Assembly (NCBI RefSeq): GCF_946886895.1
Contig: NZ_CAMPJO010000003.1
Span: 62,001 to 126,000 of the forward strand
Direction: 5' to 3'
DNA from: an uncultured Marinobacter sp.
Lineage (GTDB): Bacteria; Pseudomonadota; Gammaproteobacteria; Pseudomonadales; Oleiphilaceae
Length of the DNA: 64,000 nt
Shown: piece after piece, positions 36,445-46,900 of the stretch
How the letters are laid out: each line of letters starts with the position of its first letter
Position numbering within the stretch: the first letter of the stretch is position 1
The notes under the pieces: model-generated
Databases searched by the model: none
What the model was told of the DNA's origin: nothing
What the model saw: only the letters and a program-made list of their open reading frames with translations
Program-made: the position numbers and the translations under genes

Positions 36445-37147
36445 TCTGGCGAAAAGCTACAAGAAGAAAAAAGTGGTGCTCGACGTCTCCCTGGAAATCC
36501 GCAGTGGCGAAATCGTCGGATTGCTCGGCCCCAACGGCGCCGGCAAAACCACCTGTTTCTACATGATCGTGGGCCTGGTGCCCTCGGATCACGGGCGGGT
36601 TACCATCGACAGTCAGGACATCACCCCCCTGCCCATGCATGGCCGGGCCCGCAAGGGCATCGGTTACCTGCCGCAGGAAGCCTCGGTGTTTCGCAAGCTG
36701 TCGGTGCGGGACAACATCATGGCCATCCTGGAGACGCGGCGCGACCTGAGCCGGGCCGATCGCGACCACAAGCTTGAAGAACTGCTGGAAGAGTTTCACA
36801 TCACCCACATCCGTGACAGCGTGGGCATGGCCCTGTCTGGCGGCGAGCGGCGGCGGGTGGAGATCGCCCGCGCCCTGGCCATGGAGCCGGCCTTCATTCT
36901 GCTGGATGAACCCTTTGCCGGTGTCGACCCGATCTCGGTAAGCGATATCAAGCAGATCATCCGCCACCTCCGGGACAAGGGCATCGGGGTGCTGATCACC
37001 GACCACAACGTCCGGGAAACCCTGGATATCTGTGAGAACGCCTACATTGTCTCCGGCGGCCATATCATTGCCTCCGGCGATGCTGAGGCCATCCTGGCCA
37101 ACCAGCAGGTCAAGGAAGTATACCTGGGCAATGAGTTCCGGCTGTGA
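36422..37147 (+). CDS. lptB: LPS export ATPase LptB
   Basis: ABC ATPase of the LptBFG extractor. 241 residues; Walker A GPNGAGKT (36-43), Q-loop LPQEASVF, signature LSGGERRR, Walker [15 protein letters not shown]-loop ITDHNVRE. lptF and lptG are not in the window. Start lies within the lptA 3' end. Confidence 0.97.
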   Translation: MAVLRASNLAKSYKKKKVVLDVSLEIRSGEIVGLLGPNGAGKTTCFYMIVGLVPSDHGRVTIDSQDITPLPMHGRARKGIGYLPQEASVFRKLSVRDNIMAILETRRDLSRADRDHKLEELLEEFHITHIRDSVGMALSGGERRRVEIARALAMEPAFILLDEPFAGVDPISVSDIKQIIRHLRDKGIGVLITDHNVRETLDICENAYIVSGGHIIASGDAEAILANQQVKEVYLGNEFRL

Positions 37148-37159
37148 CGGCCTTGCTGA

Positions 37160-37188
37160 TTGTGTTGATGATCGCGAGCAAGTAAACT
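37160..37188 (+). promoter_or_regulatory. Candidate sigma-70 promoter of rpoN
   Basis: TTGTGT and TAAACT are separated by exactly 17 bases, 124 bases upstream of rpoN. Weak consensus; read-through from lptB is equally possible. Confidence 0.35.
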
Positions 37189-37311
37189 CGGCAAAGAACT
37201 TGCAGGGGATTTGAAAAACCACGGCAAGTATCCGGCTTACAAAGCTTTTTCCCAGAACAAGCGCCGTGGAGCTGCTACGAATGCGTATCGATGAGTGACG
37301 GATCCTGAATC

Positions 37312-38844
37312 ATGGTGATGAAAGCCTCCCTACAGTTAAAGCTGGGTCAAAGCCTGACCATGACGCCCCAGCTGCAACAGGCGATCCGGCTCTTGCAGCT
37401 TTCCACCCTCGATCTCCAGCAGGAAATCCAGCAGGCCCTGGAATCCAACCCCATGCTGGAAACCTCCGAAGACGACGACCACATCGAGGCGTCAGCCGCG
37501 GAAGAGAACAACCACCAGGATGAACCCGCCACCGACCCAGTGGCCGACAGTGCGCCCGATACCAGCCCCGACTGGGATGAGAACGAAAACGGGCCGGACT
37601 GGTCGTCCGAGAACGAGATTCCCGACGCCATCCCGGACGACCTCCCGGTCGATACCGCCTGGGACGACATCTACCAGTCCGCACCGGCGCCGGCCGGACG
37701 TAACGACGACGAAAGCGATCACGATTTCGAAACCCGTAACTCCCCCACCGAAACCCTTCGGGATCACCTGGAATGGCAGCTTAACCTGACGCCGCTGAGC
37801 GAGCGCGACCAGGCCATCGCCCACGCCCTGATGGATGCGGTGGACGAGAGGGGCTACCTCACCAGTTCGCTGGACGAGATCCATGCCGGCCTGCTGGACG
37901 ATACCGACGAAGACCCCCTGGAACTGGACGAAGTGGAGGCTGTGCTGCACCGCCTGCAGCACTTCGATCCGCCCGGAGTGTTTGCCCGGAATCTCCAGGA
38001 GTGCCTGCTGATCCAGCTCAACCAGTTACCACCAGACACCCCGTGGCTGGCCCAGGCCCGGCTCGTGATCACCCATTACATCAACCTGCTCGGCAACCGC
38101 GACTACGCCCAGCTTCTGCGTCGCAGCCGTCTCAAGGAAGATCAGCTACGGGACGTGCTGACGTTGATCACCGCCCTGAATCCACGCCCAGGCGACGTTA
38201 TTGACCGGGCCGAACCGGATTACGTGATTCCGGATGTCATCGTGCGCAAACACAACGGTCGCTGGCGGGTGGAGCTGAATCCGGAAATTGCACCGCGCAT
38301 CCGCGTGAATGCCAGCTATGCTTCTCTTATACGGCGAGCGGACAGCAGTGCCGATAACACCTACCTCCGGGACCAGCTCCAGGAAGCGAAATGGTTTATC
38401 AAGAGCCTGCAGAGTCGCAACGAAACCCTGCTGAAGGTCGCCACGCGCATCGTCGAGCACCAGCAGGGCTTTCTGGACCAGGGCGAGGAGGCCATGAAGC
38501 CGCTGATACTCTCAGACATCGCCCAGGCCGTGGAGATGCATGAGTCAACCATCTCGCGGGTGACCACGCAGAAATACATGCACACGCCACGGGGTATTTT
38601 CGAGCTGAAGTATTTTTTCTCCAGCCATGTCAGTACCGATGAAGGAGGAGAGTGCTCGTCAACAGCCATCCGCGCCATGATCAAGAAGCTGGTTGCGGCG
38701 GAAACGCCCAAAAAGCCGTTGAGCGACAGCAAAATTGCGGCCATGCTAGGGGAACAGGGAATCAAGGTTGCGCGACGTACCGTTGCCAAGTATCGGGAGG
38801 CGATGCACATTCCGCCCTCCAACGAGCGCAAGCGACTGGTCTGA
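37312..38844 (+). CDS. rpoN: RNA polymerase sigma-54 factor RpoN
   Basis: Alternative sigma factor for -24/-12 promoters such as that of pilA at 532. 510 residues: Gln-rich region I ([22 protein letters not shown]), a long acidic region II (about 52-130), the core-binding region, and the C-terminal RpoN box [10 protein letters not shown]. The ATG at 37318 (MKASLQL) fits homologues as well as 37312 does. Followed by hpf, ptsN, rapZ and ptsO, the conserved rpoN cluster. Confidence 0.97.
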   Translation: MVMKASLQLKLGQSLTMTPQLQQAIRLLQLSTLDLQQEIQQALESNPMLETSEDDDHIEASAAEENNHQDEPATDPVADSAPDTSPDWDENENGPDWSSENEIPDAIPDDLPVDTAWDDIYQSAPAPAGRNDDESDHDFETRNSPTETLRDHLEWQLNLTPLSERDQAIAHALMDAVDERGYLTSSLDEIHAGLLDDTDEDPLELDEVEAVLHRLQHFDPPGVFARNLQECLLIQLNQLPPDTPWLAQARLVITHYINLLGNRDYAQLLRRSRLKEDQLRDVLTLITALNPRPGDVIDRAEPDYVIPDVIVRKHNGRWRVELNPEIAPRIRVNASYASLIRRADSSADNTYLRDQLQEAKWFIKSLQSRNETLLKVATRIVEHQQGFLDQGEEAMKPLILSDIAQAVEMHESTISRVTTQKYMHTPRGIFELKYFFSSHVSTDEGGECSSTAIRAMIKKLVAAETPKKPLSDSKIAAMLGEQGIKVARRTVAKYREAMHIPPSNERKRLV

Positions 38845-38941
38845 CGGCTGCGACCGTTGTACACATGCATTCGCCGGCGCACCATGCGCCTGCACTCAGG
38901 CCGGCCTTCCGGGGCTGGCACGATGACAACAGGAGACGCCT

Positions 38942-39250
38942 ATGCAACTCAACATTTCAGGCCATCACGTAGAACTGACTCCCGCACTGAAGGATTATGT
39001 TTCCGAAAAATTTGAAAAGTTGGAGCGTCATTTCGACCATATCAGCAATTGTCAGGTGACCCTGGAAGTCGAAAAAGTACGCCAGCGAGCGGAAGCGACG
39101 CTGCACGTGATCGGTGGTGAGATTCACGCAAAGGCTGAAAACGAGGATATGTACGCCGCCATCGACGGCCTGATCGATAAGCTCGACCGGCAGATCCTCA
39201 AGCACAAGGAAAAGAATGTCGACCGGATGCACGGAAACGGCGCCCGCTAG
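38942..39250 (+). CDS. hpf: Ribosome hibernation promoting factor HPF
   Basis: Short-form HPF that binds the 30S decoding region in stationary phase. 102 residues with MQLNISGHHVELTPALKDYV, QVTLEVEKVRQRAEATLHV and a basic C-terminal helix. Conserved place after rpoN, and closed by its own terminator. Confidence 0.95.
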   Translation: MQLNISGHHVELTPALKDYVSEKFEKLERHFDHISNCQVTLEVEKVRQRAEATLHVIGGEIHAKAENEDMYAAIDGLIDKLDRQILKHKEKNVDRMHGNGAR

Positions 39251-39281
39251 CGGCCTGTTTCCATGCGTATCAACTAATCGC

Positions 39282-39318
39282 GCTGCGACACAGAGTGACG
39301 TGTCGCAGCCTTTTTTTT
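39282..39318 (+). terminator. Intrinsic terminator after hpf
   Basis: Ten-base-pair stem GCTGCGACAC / GTGTCGCAGC, 8-base loop, followed by eight T residues. A textbook terminator 31 bases after hpf; only 20 bases remain before ptsN, so ptsN transcription must be read-through or start within or before it. Confidence 0.93.
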
Positions 39319-39337
39319 ACGGAAATGCAGTCGAGTC

Positions 39338-39808
39338 ATGAGCGAGACACCCCTGACCATAGACAACATTCTTGTTCCGGAACTGGCTCTTTGCCGGGTA
39401 CCGGCCTCAAGCAAGAAGCGGGTTCTGGAGTACATTGCCGAGCAGATTCATCACCGCGATGAAACCCTCAGCGAAACCCAGATCTTCAACAACCTCATCG
39501 GGCGGGAGCGGCTGGGCAGCACCGGCATCGGCCAGGGCATTGCCATTCCGCACTGCCGCCTCGAGGGGCTCGACCACGTGGTGGGCGTGCTGCTGACGCT
39601 GGAAGAGAGCGTCGAGTTTGATGCCATTGATAACCAGCCGGTGGATCTGGTGTTCGCCCTGGTCGTCCCCAAGGAAGCCACCAGCGAGCATCTTGAACTA
39701 CTCAGCCAGCTCGCGGAAAAATTCAATGAGCGGAGTTTCTGCGACCGGCTCAGGCAGAGTGAAGACGCCAACACGCTCTATGGGCGCATGACAGCCCAGA
39801 AAGGCTGA
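39338..39808 (+). CDS. ptsN: Nitrogen PTS protein EIIA-Ntr (PtsN)
   Basis: Regulatory phosphoacceptor of the nitrogen phosphotransferase system. 156 residues with the phospho-His H72 in IAIPHCRLEGL, and FALVVPKEATSEHL. Sits with rapZ and ptsO in the rpoN cluster. Confidence 0.96.
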   Translation: MSETPLTIDNILVPELALCRVPASSKKRVLEYIAEQIHHRDETLSETQIFNNLIGRERLGSTGIGQGIAIPHCRLEGLDHVVGVLLTLEESVEFDAIDNQPVDLVFALVVPKEATSEHLELLSQLAEKFNERSFCDRLRQSEDANTLYGRMTAQKG

Positions 39809-39837
39809 GACTCATTCCGATAAAAGGCACGTTGTCC

Positions 39838-40722
39838 ATGAAGCTGATCATTGTCAGTGGCAGATCCGGTTCCGGTAAGAGTACGGCGCTTCATGTGCTG
39901 GAGGACCTCGGGTTTTACTGCATCGACAACCTTCCTATCGGACTGCTGTTCCCGCTCACCCGCGAGGCGGCCAAGCAGACGGCGCCAACGCGCCTGGGCA
40001 AGATGGCGGTAAGTATAGATGCCCGCAACCTGTCCGCGGAACTGGCCAACTTCGAAGAGATTTACCGCAGCCTGCGGGATGAACACGTCACCGTGGAAAT
40101 CATTTTTCTGGACGCCGACGAGCAATCGTTGCTGCAGCGCTTTCATGCCACCCGGCGCAAGCACCCGCTCAGCAACGACACCACGTCGCTGCGGGAGGCC
40201 ATCAGTAACGAAAAAATGCTGCTGGAACCCCTGTCCAAGTTGTCCGATCTCTATATCAACACCACCGGCATGTCCATGTACGAACTGCGCGACATGGTCA
40301 AACAGCGGGTGGTGGGCCGCAAGGACCAGGAACTGGCCCTGCTGTTCCAGTCGTTCGGTTTCAAGCACGGCGTCCCCCTGGATTCAGACTATGTATTCGA
40401 TGTCCGTTGCCTGCCAAACCCATACTGGGACAATAGCCTCAGGCAGTTCGTGGGCACCGACCAGCCGGTCATAGACTTCCTGGAGAAGGAGCCGGCCAGC
40501 CGCAAGATGGTGGAGGACCTGACCGCCTTTCTGGAGAGCTGGCTGCCCGCGTTCGCCGACAGCAACCGCAGCTACATGACCATCTCCATCGGCTGTACCG
40601 GCGGCCAGCACCGGTCAGTGTACGTCTGTGAACAACTGGGCCAGCACTTCCGGACCAAGTACAGCAACGTTCAGGTGCGACACACGGAGCTTCCGCACCT
40701 GCAGAACCGCGACGAGACCTGA
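39838..40722 (+). CDS. rapZ: RNase adapter protein RapZ
   Basis: P-loop RNA-binding protein that in E. coli directs RNase E to GlmZ. 294 residues from the ATG at 39838; a TTG two codons earlier is in frame. Walker A GRSGSGKS (8-15), and the C-terminal SIGCTGGQHRSVYV block. Six bases before ptsO. Confidence 0.95.
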   Translation: MKLIIVSGRSGSGKSTALHVLEDLGFYCIDNLPIGLLFPLTREAAKQTAPTRLGKMAVSIDARNLSAELANFEEIYRSLRDEHVTVEIIFLDADEQSLLQRFHATRRKHPLSNDTTSLREAISNEKMLLEPLSKLSDLYINTTGMSMYELRDMVKQRVVGRKDQELALLFQSFGFKHGVPLDSDYVFDVRCLPNPYWDNSLRQFVGTDQPVIDFLEKEPASRKMVEDLTAFLESWLPAFADSNRSYMTISIGCTGGQHRSVYVCEQLGQHFRTKYSNVQVRHTELPHLQNRDET

Positions 40723-40728
40723 ACGGAC

Positions 40729-40998
40729 ATGATTCGCCGCCCTATTACCATCATTAACAAACTGGGCCTGCACGCCCGGGCAACCGCAAAGCTGGTGGCC
40801 ACCGCGTCGGAGTTTGACAGCACCGTCAGGGTCTGTGGCAAAGGCCGCGAGGTGGATGCCAAGAACATCATGCAGGTGATGATGCTGGCTGCCAGCAAAG
40901 GCACAGACGTGGAACTGATGGCCGACGGTCCGGATGAACAGGAAGCCATTGACGCCCTGGTCGCACTGATCGACGACTACTTCGGCGAAGGCGAGTAG
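40729..40998 (+). CDS. ptsO: Phosphocarrier protein NPr (HPr-like)
   Basis: HPr-family carrier that passes phosphate to PtsN. 89 residues, phospho-His H15 in LGLHARAT, and the AKNIMQVMML segment where Gram-positive HPr has its regulatory Ser. Placement after rapZ identifies NPr. Confidence 0.94.
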   Translation: MIRRPITIINKLGLHARATAKLVATASEFDSTVRVCGKGREVDAKNIMQVMMLAASKGTDVELMADGPDEQEAIDALVALIDDYFGEGE

Positions 40999-41004
40999 GC
41001 CTCC

Positions 41005-42366
41005 ATGACCGACATTCTGGAAAAAAGCCAGGCCCGCCAGCGCCTTCGGTCCCTGAGCGAGGCACTCGACAGTGGCGCCCTGAAGCAGGTGGCCCGCATC
41101 CTCAACGGCGGCCTGAGCCCCAGCGATATTGCTCACCTGCTCGAATCGTCTCCGCCCCGGCAGCGGGCCCTGCTCTGGAACCTGGTCGACAAGCAACTGG
41201 AGGGGGAGGTCCTCCAGTACCTGAATGATGATATCCGCGGCTATTTCCTGAGCCAGTTGAACGCCCAGGAACTGGCGGACATCATTGAGGACTTCGAATC
41301 AGACGACCTGGCCGACCTGCTGCAGCAACTGCCGGATACCGTGATCCAGGAAGTCCTGGACACCATGGACGAGCAGGACCGGCAGCGGGTGGAGGAAGTG
41401 CTGTCCTACCCCGAGGACACCGCCGGTGGCCTGATGAACACGGACACCATCACGGTGCGCCCGGACATCAGCATTGACGTGGTACTGCGCTACCTGCGCC
41501 GGCACCGCAACCTGCCGCCAATGACCGACAGCCTGATTGTTGTCAGCCGGCGAGACGAATTCATCGGCATGCTGCCGATTACCAAAATGCTGGTATCCAA
41601 TCCCGCGGCCACCGTACGGGAAGTGATGGACACGGATATCGAGCCGATCCATGTGACCCTGTCTGATACCAAGGTGGCGACACTGTTCGAGCGTTACGAC
41701 CTGATTTCCGCGCCGGTGGTGAACGAAGACGGTCGGCTACTGGGTCGTATTACCATCGATGACGTGGTGGACGTTATCCGGGAGGACGCCGATCACTCCC
41801 TGATGAGTATGGCGGGCCTGGATGAAGACGAAGACACCTTCGCCCCGATCTGGAAAACCACCCGCCGCCGGGCGGTCTGGCTGGGCATTAACCTGCTCAC
41901 GGCCTTTCTCGCGTCAGCAGTGATCGGCTTGTTTGAGGAAACCATTACCAAGGTCGTCGCCCTGGCGGTCCTGATGCCCATAGTCGCCAGCATGGGCGGC
42001 ATCGCCGGCAGCCAGACCCTGACCCTGGTCATCCGGGGCATGGCCGTGGGCCAGATCAGCGGGGCGAATGTCGGCTGGCTGCTGAACCGGGAATTCCTGT
42101 CCGGCATCCTGAACGGCCTGCTTTGGGCCGTGGTGGTGGCCACCGCCGCCATGGCCTGGTTCCAGGACCTGCTGATTGGCGGCCTGATCGCCGCGGCCCT
42201 GATCATCAACCTGGTGGCGGCCGCCCTGGTGGGCACGGTCCTGCCCCTGTTCCTGAAATCCAGGAACATCGACCCGGCCCTGGCCGGCAGCGTTATACTG
42301 ACCACCGTGACGGATGTGATTGGCTTCATGGCCTTCCTTGGCCTGGCAACTATTTTCTATGCCTGA
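41005..42366 (+). CDS. mgtE: Magnesium transporter MgtE
   Basis: Inner-membrane Mg2+ channel/transporter, 453 residues: N-terminal MgtE_N superhelix (about 1-130), two CBS domains (about 135-260), a connecting helix, and five membrane helices (about 285-453) with the pore motif PIVASMGGIAGSQTLTL. Six bases after ptsO, likely same transcript. Confidence 0.95.
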   Translation: MTDILEKSQARQRLRSLSEALDSGALKQVARILNGGLSPSDIAHLLESSPPRQRALLWNLVDKQLEGEVLQYLNDDIRGYFLSQLNAQELADIIEDFESDDLADLLQQLPDTVIQEVLDTMDEQDRQRVEEVLSYPEDTAGGLMNTDTITVRPDISIDVVLRYLRRHRNLPPMTDSLIVVSRRDEFIGMLPITKMLVSNPAATVREVMDTDIEPIHVTLSDTKVATLFERYDLISAPVVNEDGRLLGRITIDDVVDVIREDADHSLMSMAGLDEDEDTFAPIWKTTRRRAVWLGINLLTAFLASAVIGLFEETITKVVALAVLMPIVASMGGIAGSQTLTLVIRGMAVGQISGANVGWLLNREFLSGILNGLLWAVVVATAAMAWFQDLLIGGLIAAALIINLVAAALVGTVLPLFLKSRNIDPALAGSVILTTVTDVIGFMAFLGLATIFYA

Positions 42367-42373
42367 ACCGGAT

Positions 42374-42512
42374 GTCGGATTACGCGTCGCTAAGCCGACA
42401 TCCGGCCATGGGTATTCAGTTTCACGTAGGTCGGGTTAGCGACGCGTAACCCGACATCCGGCGGTAAATATTCAACTTCATGTAGGTCAGGTTAGCGACG
42501 CGTAACCCGACA
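42374..42512. repeat. GTCGGRTTA REP cluster, copies R4 to R6
   Basis: Three hairpin units at 42374-42399, 42426-42457 and 42481-42512. R5 and R6 are tandem direct copies within a repeat of about 56 bases (ACATCCGGC spacer shared); R4 is inverted relative to them. The loop here is CGACGCG-type, not CGAAGCG as in R1 and R3. Fills the mgtE-darP gap. Confidence 0.88.
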
Positions 42513-42525
42513 AGCGGGCAACATT

Positions 42526-43059
42526 ATGAGTAATCAACGAGACGACAACGAAGCGCCGGAATACGACGGCCCCAGCAAATCCCAACTCAAGCGGGAAATG
42601 CACGCCCTTCAGGGTCTCGGCAAGCGCATGCTGGACCTAAGCAACGATCAGTTGGAAACCCTGGCGATCAGCGACACACTGCGGGCCGCCATCGGGGAAT
42701 CCCGGCGCATTCGTCAGAACGAGGCCAAGCGCCGCCATCTGCAGTACATTGGCAAGATCATCCGTCAGGAAACCGATCCGGAAGCCCTGGAAAAAGCCAT
42801 CGACGCCTTTGACGCTGGCAGTGAAGAACACACGCGCCGTCATCACCTGGCGGAACGCTGGCGGGACCGGATGATTTCCGAAGGCGATTCCGTGGTTGGA
42901 GAATTCTTCGGCTACTGCCCGAGTGCGGATATGCAGCACCTGCGCAACCTGGCACGAAATGCCCGGAAAGACGTGGAAAAACAGAACAATACCGGGCAAG
43001 CCCGAAAACTGTTCCGGTATCTTCGCGAGTGCATCGACGACGTCGAAGCCATGGGCTGA
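42526..43059 (+). CDS. darP: Ribosome biogenesis factor DarP (YjgA, DUF615)
   Basis: Associates with late 50S precursors in E. coli. 177 residues, highly charged, with SKSQLKREMHALQGLGKRM, RHHLAERWRDRMI and a C-terminal RKLFRYLREC helix. Convergent with the nitrilase gene, 9 bases apart. Confidence 0.94.
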   Translation: MSNQRDDNEAPEYDGPSKSQLKREMHALQGLGKRMLDLSNDQLETLAISDTLRAAIGESRRIRQNEAKRRHLQYIGKIIRQETDPEALEKAIDAFDAGSEEHTRRHHLAERWRDRMISEGDSVVGEFFGYCPSADMQHLRNLARNARKDVEKQNNTGQARKLFRYLRECIDDVEAMG

Positions 43060-43068
43060 CGCAGACGC

Positions 43069-43911
43069 CTACAACCGTCGGTGGGACCATACCGGCATGC
43101 GCTCGCGCAGCGTCCGGAGTTGCTCCCCATCCAGTTCCGCGGCCACCACGCCCGGGCCCTCTTGTTCCTGCTCGGCGACCACTCTGCCCCAGGGATCACA
43201 GATCAGGCTGTGGCCGTAGGTTTTCCGGCGCTTGCTGTTCTGGCCTCCCTGCCCGGCGGCCACCACCCACACCTGGTTTTCAATGGCCCGCGCCCGGATC
43301 AGGGGATGCCAGTGAGCCTCGCCGGTTTGCCAGGTAAACGCGCTCGGCAGACACACCCATTCCGCACCCTGCTGCCGCAAGGCCCGGAACAACTCGGGGA
43401 ACCGCAAATCGTAGCAGATGGCCAGCCCCAGCCGGCCCGCCGGAGTGTCTATACAAATCACCTGGTCGCCCGGTTCAAAGGTATCCGACTCCCGGTACTG
43501 GCCGTGGGCATCCTCAACCATGGCATCGAACAGGTGGATCTTGTCGTACCGGGCCACCTCACACCCCTCGCTGTCAAACACCAGGCAACTGGCCCGGACC
43601 CGGTCACTGATCGCGGAGCCGTCCGACCGGGCGGCCAGGGGCATGGAGCCACCGACAATCCACAGGCCCAGCTGTCTGGCCTGCTCGGCCAGAAACGACC
43701 GGATCACCGGCGCACCGCCGCTCTCCCCTCGCCCACGGTCCAGCATCTGGTGAGTCGCCAGGATCGCAAAGTTCTCCGGCAGTACCGCCACCCGGGCGCC
43801 GTCACTGGTCGCCCGGGCCAGGAGCCGGCGTGCTTCCGACAGGTTATGGTCGATATCGTGGGTGCTGACCATCTGAATGGCCGCCACCCGATTGCCTGTA
43901 ACGTGATTCAT
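43069..43911 (-). CDS. Carbon-nitrogen hydrolase (Nit1 / deaminated glutathione amidase-like)
   Basis: Nitrilase-superfamily amidase, 280 residues. Catalytic triad visible: E46 in LPENFA, K124 in YDKIHLFDA, C166 in AICYDLRFPELFR. Close to E. coli YbeM and mammalian Nit1, which hydrolyse deaminated glutathione. It is the last gene of the mre-maf-rng-yhdP run, 15 bases after yhdP. Confidence 0.9.
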   Translation of the reverse strand: MNHVTGNRVAAIQMVSTHDIDHNLSEARRLLARATSDGARVAVLPENFAILATHQMLDRGRGESGGAPVIRSFLAEQARQLGLWIVGGSMPLAARSDGSAISDRVRASCLVFDSEGCEVARYDKIHLFDAMVEDAHGQYRESDTFEPGDQVICIDTPAGRLGLAICYDLRFPELFRALRQQGAEWVCLPSAFTWQTGEAHWHPLIRARAIENQVWVVAAGQGGQNSKRRKTYGHSLICDPWGRVVAEQEQEGPGVVAAELDGEQLRTLRERMPVWSHRRL

Positions 43912-43926
43912 GCCAGGGGTCTCCTG

Positions 43927-46900
43927 TTATTCACCGGTGTCGAACACCCGCTGCAGATCCACCTTCGGATCGTCCCAGGTGCCGGTCACATGGTAGGTCG
44001 CACTGGTCAGCTTACTGAGAGGATCGCCCAGCACCTTGTCCAGCACAAACAGCGCACCGCCAATGGGCGCTCCCGCCCCCAGCAACAGTGCCGCCAGTGG
44101 CAGGTTCTGGGTCAGCGGCAGCACCACCACCAGGCGCATGTCCAGCGTTTCATCGGGCATGTCGGTACTGCCACTGAGTTTGAACGCGCCGGACGGCCCC
44201 ACCACCTGCAGTTCCGGGTCCAGCGTGATCAGGCCGTCCACGATCTGGGCCTTTCCGGAAATGGCATCGAAGGCGACACCACGCTCATAGAGGTCGGAAA
44301 AATCCAGCTTCAGCCGGCGCCAGAGCGTATCCGAGTTCAGCAAATTGAACACCCGGAACACCTGGGCGGTGTTGTTCTGTTCCAGAATCACGCCGTTATC
44401 AAGCCGCAGGCTGACCGAACCACTCAGCCCCTTGAGAGCGAACTCATCCGGCCGGCCCGGCCAGTCCAGGTCCAGCTCCAGACTGGTCTGCTCATTGGTG
44501 AGCGGGATATCGGTCGCAAACAGACCGTCCAGATCCGCCAACTGCCCGCCGGAGATGGTACCTTCAAACCGGCTGTTCTCTCGCTCATTGACGACACTCC
44601 AGGTCATATTTCCCAATAATGTCAGAGACTTGAGCCGCCCCTCGATACCATTGACCCTGAGCAGATAGGGCTCCGGCCGAAGCCGGAACGACCAGCGACC
44701 GAGATGATCATCGTTGAGCTGGAGATCGGCGATGGTGACATCCACATCGGGCCACGCCCCCATGTCCAGGGACCGGAACGCCTCCAGTTGCTCCTCAAGC
44801 GTCAACAGTTCGGCCTCCTGCGGAGCCTCCGTATCGCTGCGCAACAATCTTACGGTCTCGAAGTCGGCGTTGATCAGGCCACCGTCATCCGGCAGCACCA
44901 CACGGCCCACCGCTCGCTCCGAGCGTGTGCTCACCACCCACCGGTCACCCAGGTCCAGGGCGTTGATCCTGATGTCGGTGAGGGTATGCGGGCCCAGATA
45001 GAGCCGGTCGAGACTGAGGTCAAACCCGGTGTCCTGCCACTGCAGATCAAAACTCATCCGGTTTTCCCAGGTTCCGGTGATCGCCAGCCCACTCGGCGCC
45101 GACGGATCGATCCGGGCCTCCAGCGGGGCCACCTCGCCTGCGGCCTTGGCCAAAGGTTCCGGCCAGTTGACCGCAAGCCCCTCCAGGTTTGAGCGGACCC
45201 GGATCACTGACGTGGTGTCCGCTCCCACATCGAGCATCGCGCTATAGTCCAGCCTGCCCTGCAAACCGTAGGTGCGGTCCGGATCCGCCCCTGCCCTTTC
45301 CAGCGCCTCCCGGATATTCAACGTGCCACTCTGGCGCACGGTCAGCGCACTGGCCTTCCGGTTCTGGCTCAGGGCAATAGTGACCGGCCGGTCAAAGAAA
45401 CGCGCAGACAGGGGGTTACCGGAGAATCCGTCGTTGCTGTGGTACGTCAGTTCACCGGAGACGTTCTGCCAGCTCAGCCCTGCGGGTACGTAGGTGATGG
45501 TGCCATCGGTGCTTGCCACGGCCAGTTCCACCACCGGATCGCCCCCGGTTCCCAGCCGCAGATCCATCCCCAGGTCAAGCTGGTACGCCCCCTCAACCCG
45601 GAGATTGCGGGCCTCCGCGCCGGCCATGTCGCCGACCGGGCTGTTGGTCAGCCAGAAGTCCAGGGCACTGCCTGGAACATCCGCAGCCGCGTCTACCCGC
45701 AGTTGCGTGCCGGATTCACCGGGCGTCGCCGTCACCGTGGCCTGCGTCACCGTCAGGCCGCCGGTCAGACCGGACGCCAGAGTGACCCGGGTATCGCCGT
45801 TGTGGACTTCAACCCGGCCCCGGGCCTCGGTGACCGCAGGCCAGCGCTCATCGTACCGGACCGTGGCATTGTCGAACTCATACCACATGGAGGAGACAAA
45901 TGAACCATCGGGCGCATCCGATCCGATCTGGCCATGGCCGTAAAAAACACCGGAACGGACGTCTGCCTCCGGTATTGCCGTGGTCAGCCAGTCAACCAGC
46001 CCGGGGTTCACCACTTTCGCCGGCACAAACGCTGACAGCATGTCTGCCGTGCCGTTCTCAACGCCAATTCGTAGCCCGAGATTATCCTCGCCACCACGCT
46101 CCAGGCGCAGGTCAAAGGCTCCCTTGATTCGGGTGTTCTCCCCATACTGCATCCGGATACCGTCGCCAAACACGCGAGTCACCGGCCCCTCCAGTTGCCA
46201 GGCAACCGTCCCGTCGAAACGGGGAAACGACCAGGCGGATGTATACAGCTCCGGGAATCCGAGGGACACCGGTTCATCGCCGGCATGAATCTCAGTGTAG
46301 CCCGCCTCCCGGTTGAGATAGAGAAATCCGTTCAGGCCCGCCGCGCCGGGTGCGCCGTCATAAGCCTCCACGCTGACCTGGCGAAGCTGGCCAGACAACT
46401 CAAAGCCTTTGTCCGGCACCGGGAATCGCAGGGACATACGATCCAGGTAGCCCCCGGGCCGGTAGTTCCCCAGCGCGTCGGTGGCGTACTCTGGCAATAC
46501 CCCGAGGCTGACTACCAGGCGCCGAAGAGGAGCCAGCGGCAGGGCATCGGCCGTCACCGAGGTGGTCCCGCCGCGCGTCGCCAGTCGCACACTGAAGGGC
46601 GGCACCTGGTCGCCATTCCAGGTCCATTGCAATTGCTTCAGGTGCAACTCGCCAATGGTGCCGGCCGTGCGGTCGGCATCCCCCTGTCCGGCCATGACCT
46701 GACTGTGACGGCGCCAGCCAAAACGGGCCTGAATGCCCTCCAGGGGCGCCAGGGACTGCTGCCCCACCCCCAGTTGCAGATACGGTGTCTGCACCCGGCC
46801 ATTGACCTGTTGCAACGTGCCGTCCCGGAAGGTCAGCCAGGCCTCGCCGCCCAGATCAAACCCCTCCACCCGGATGTTACGCCATGGGTATTCATCAATC

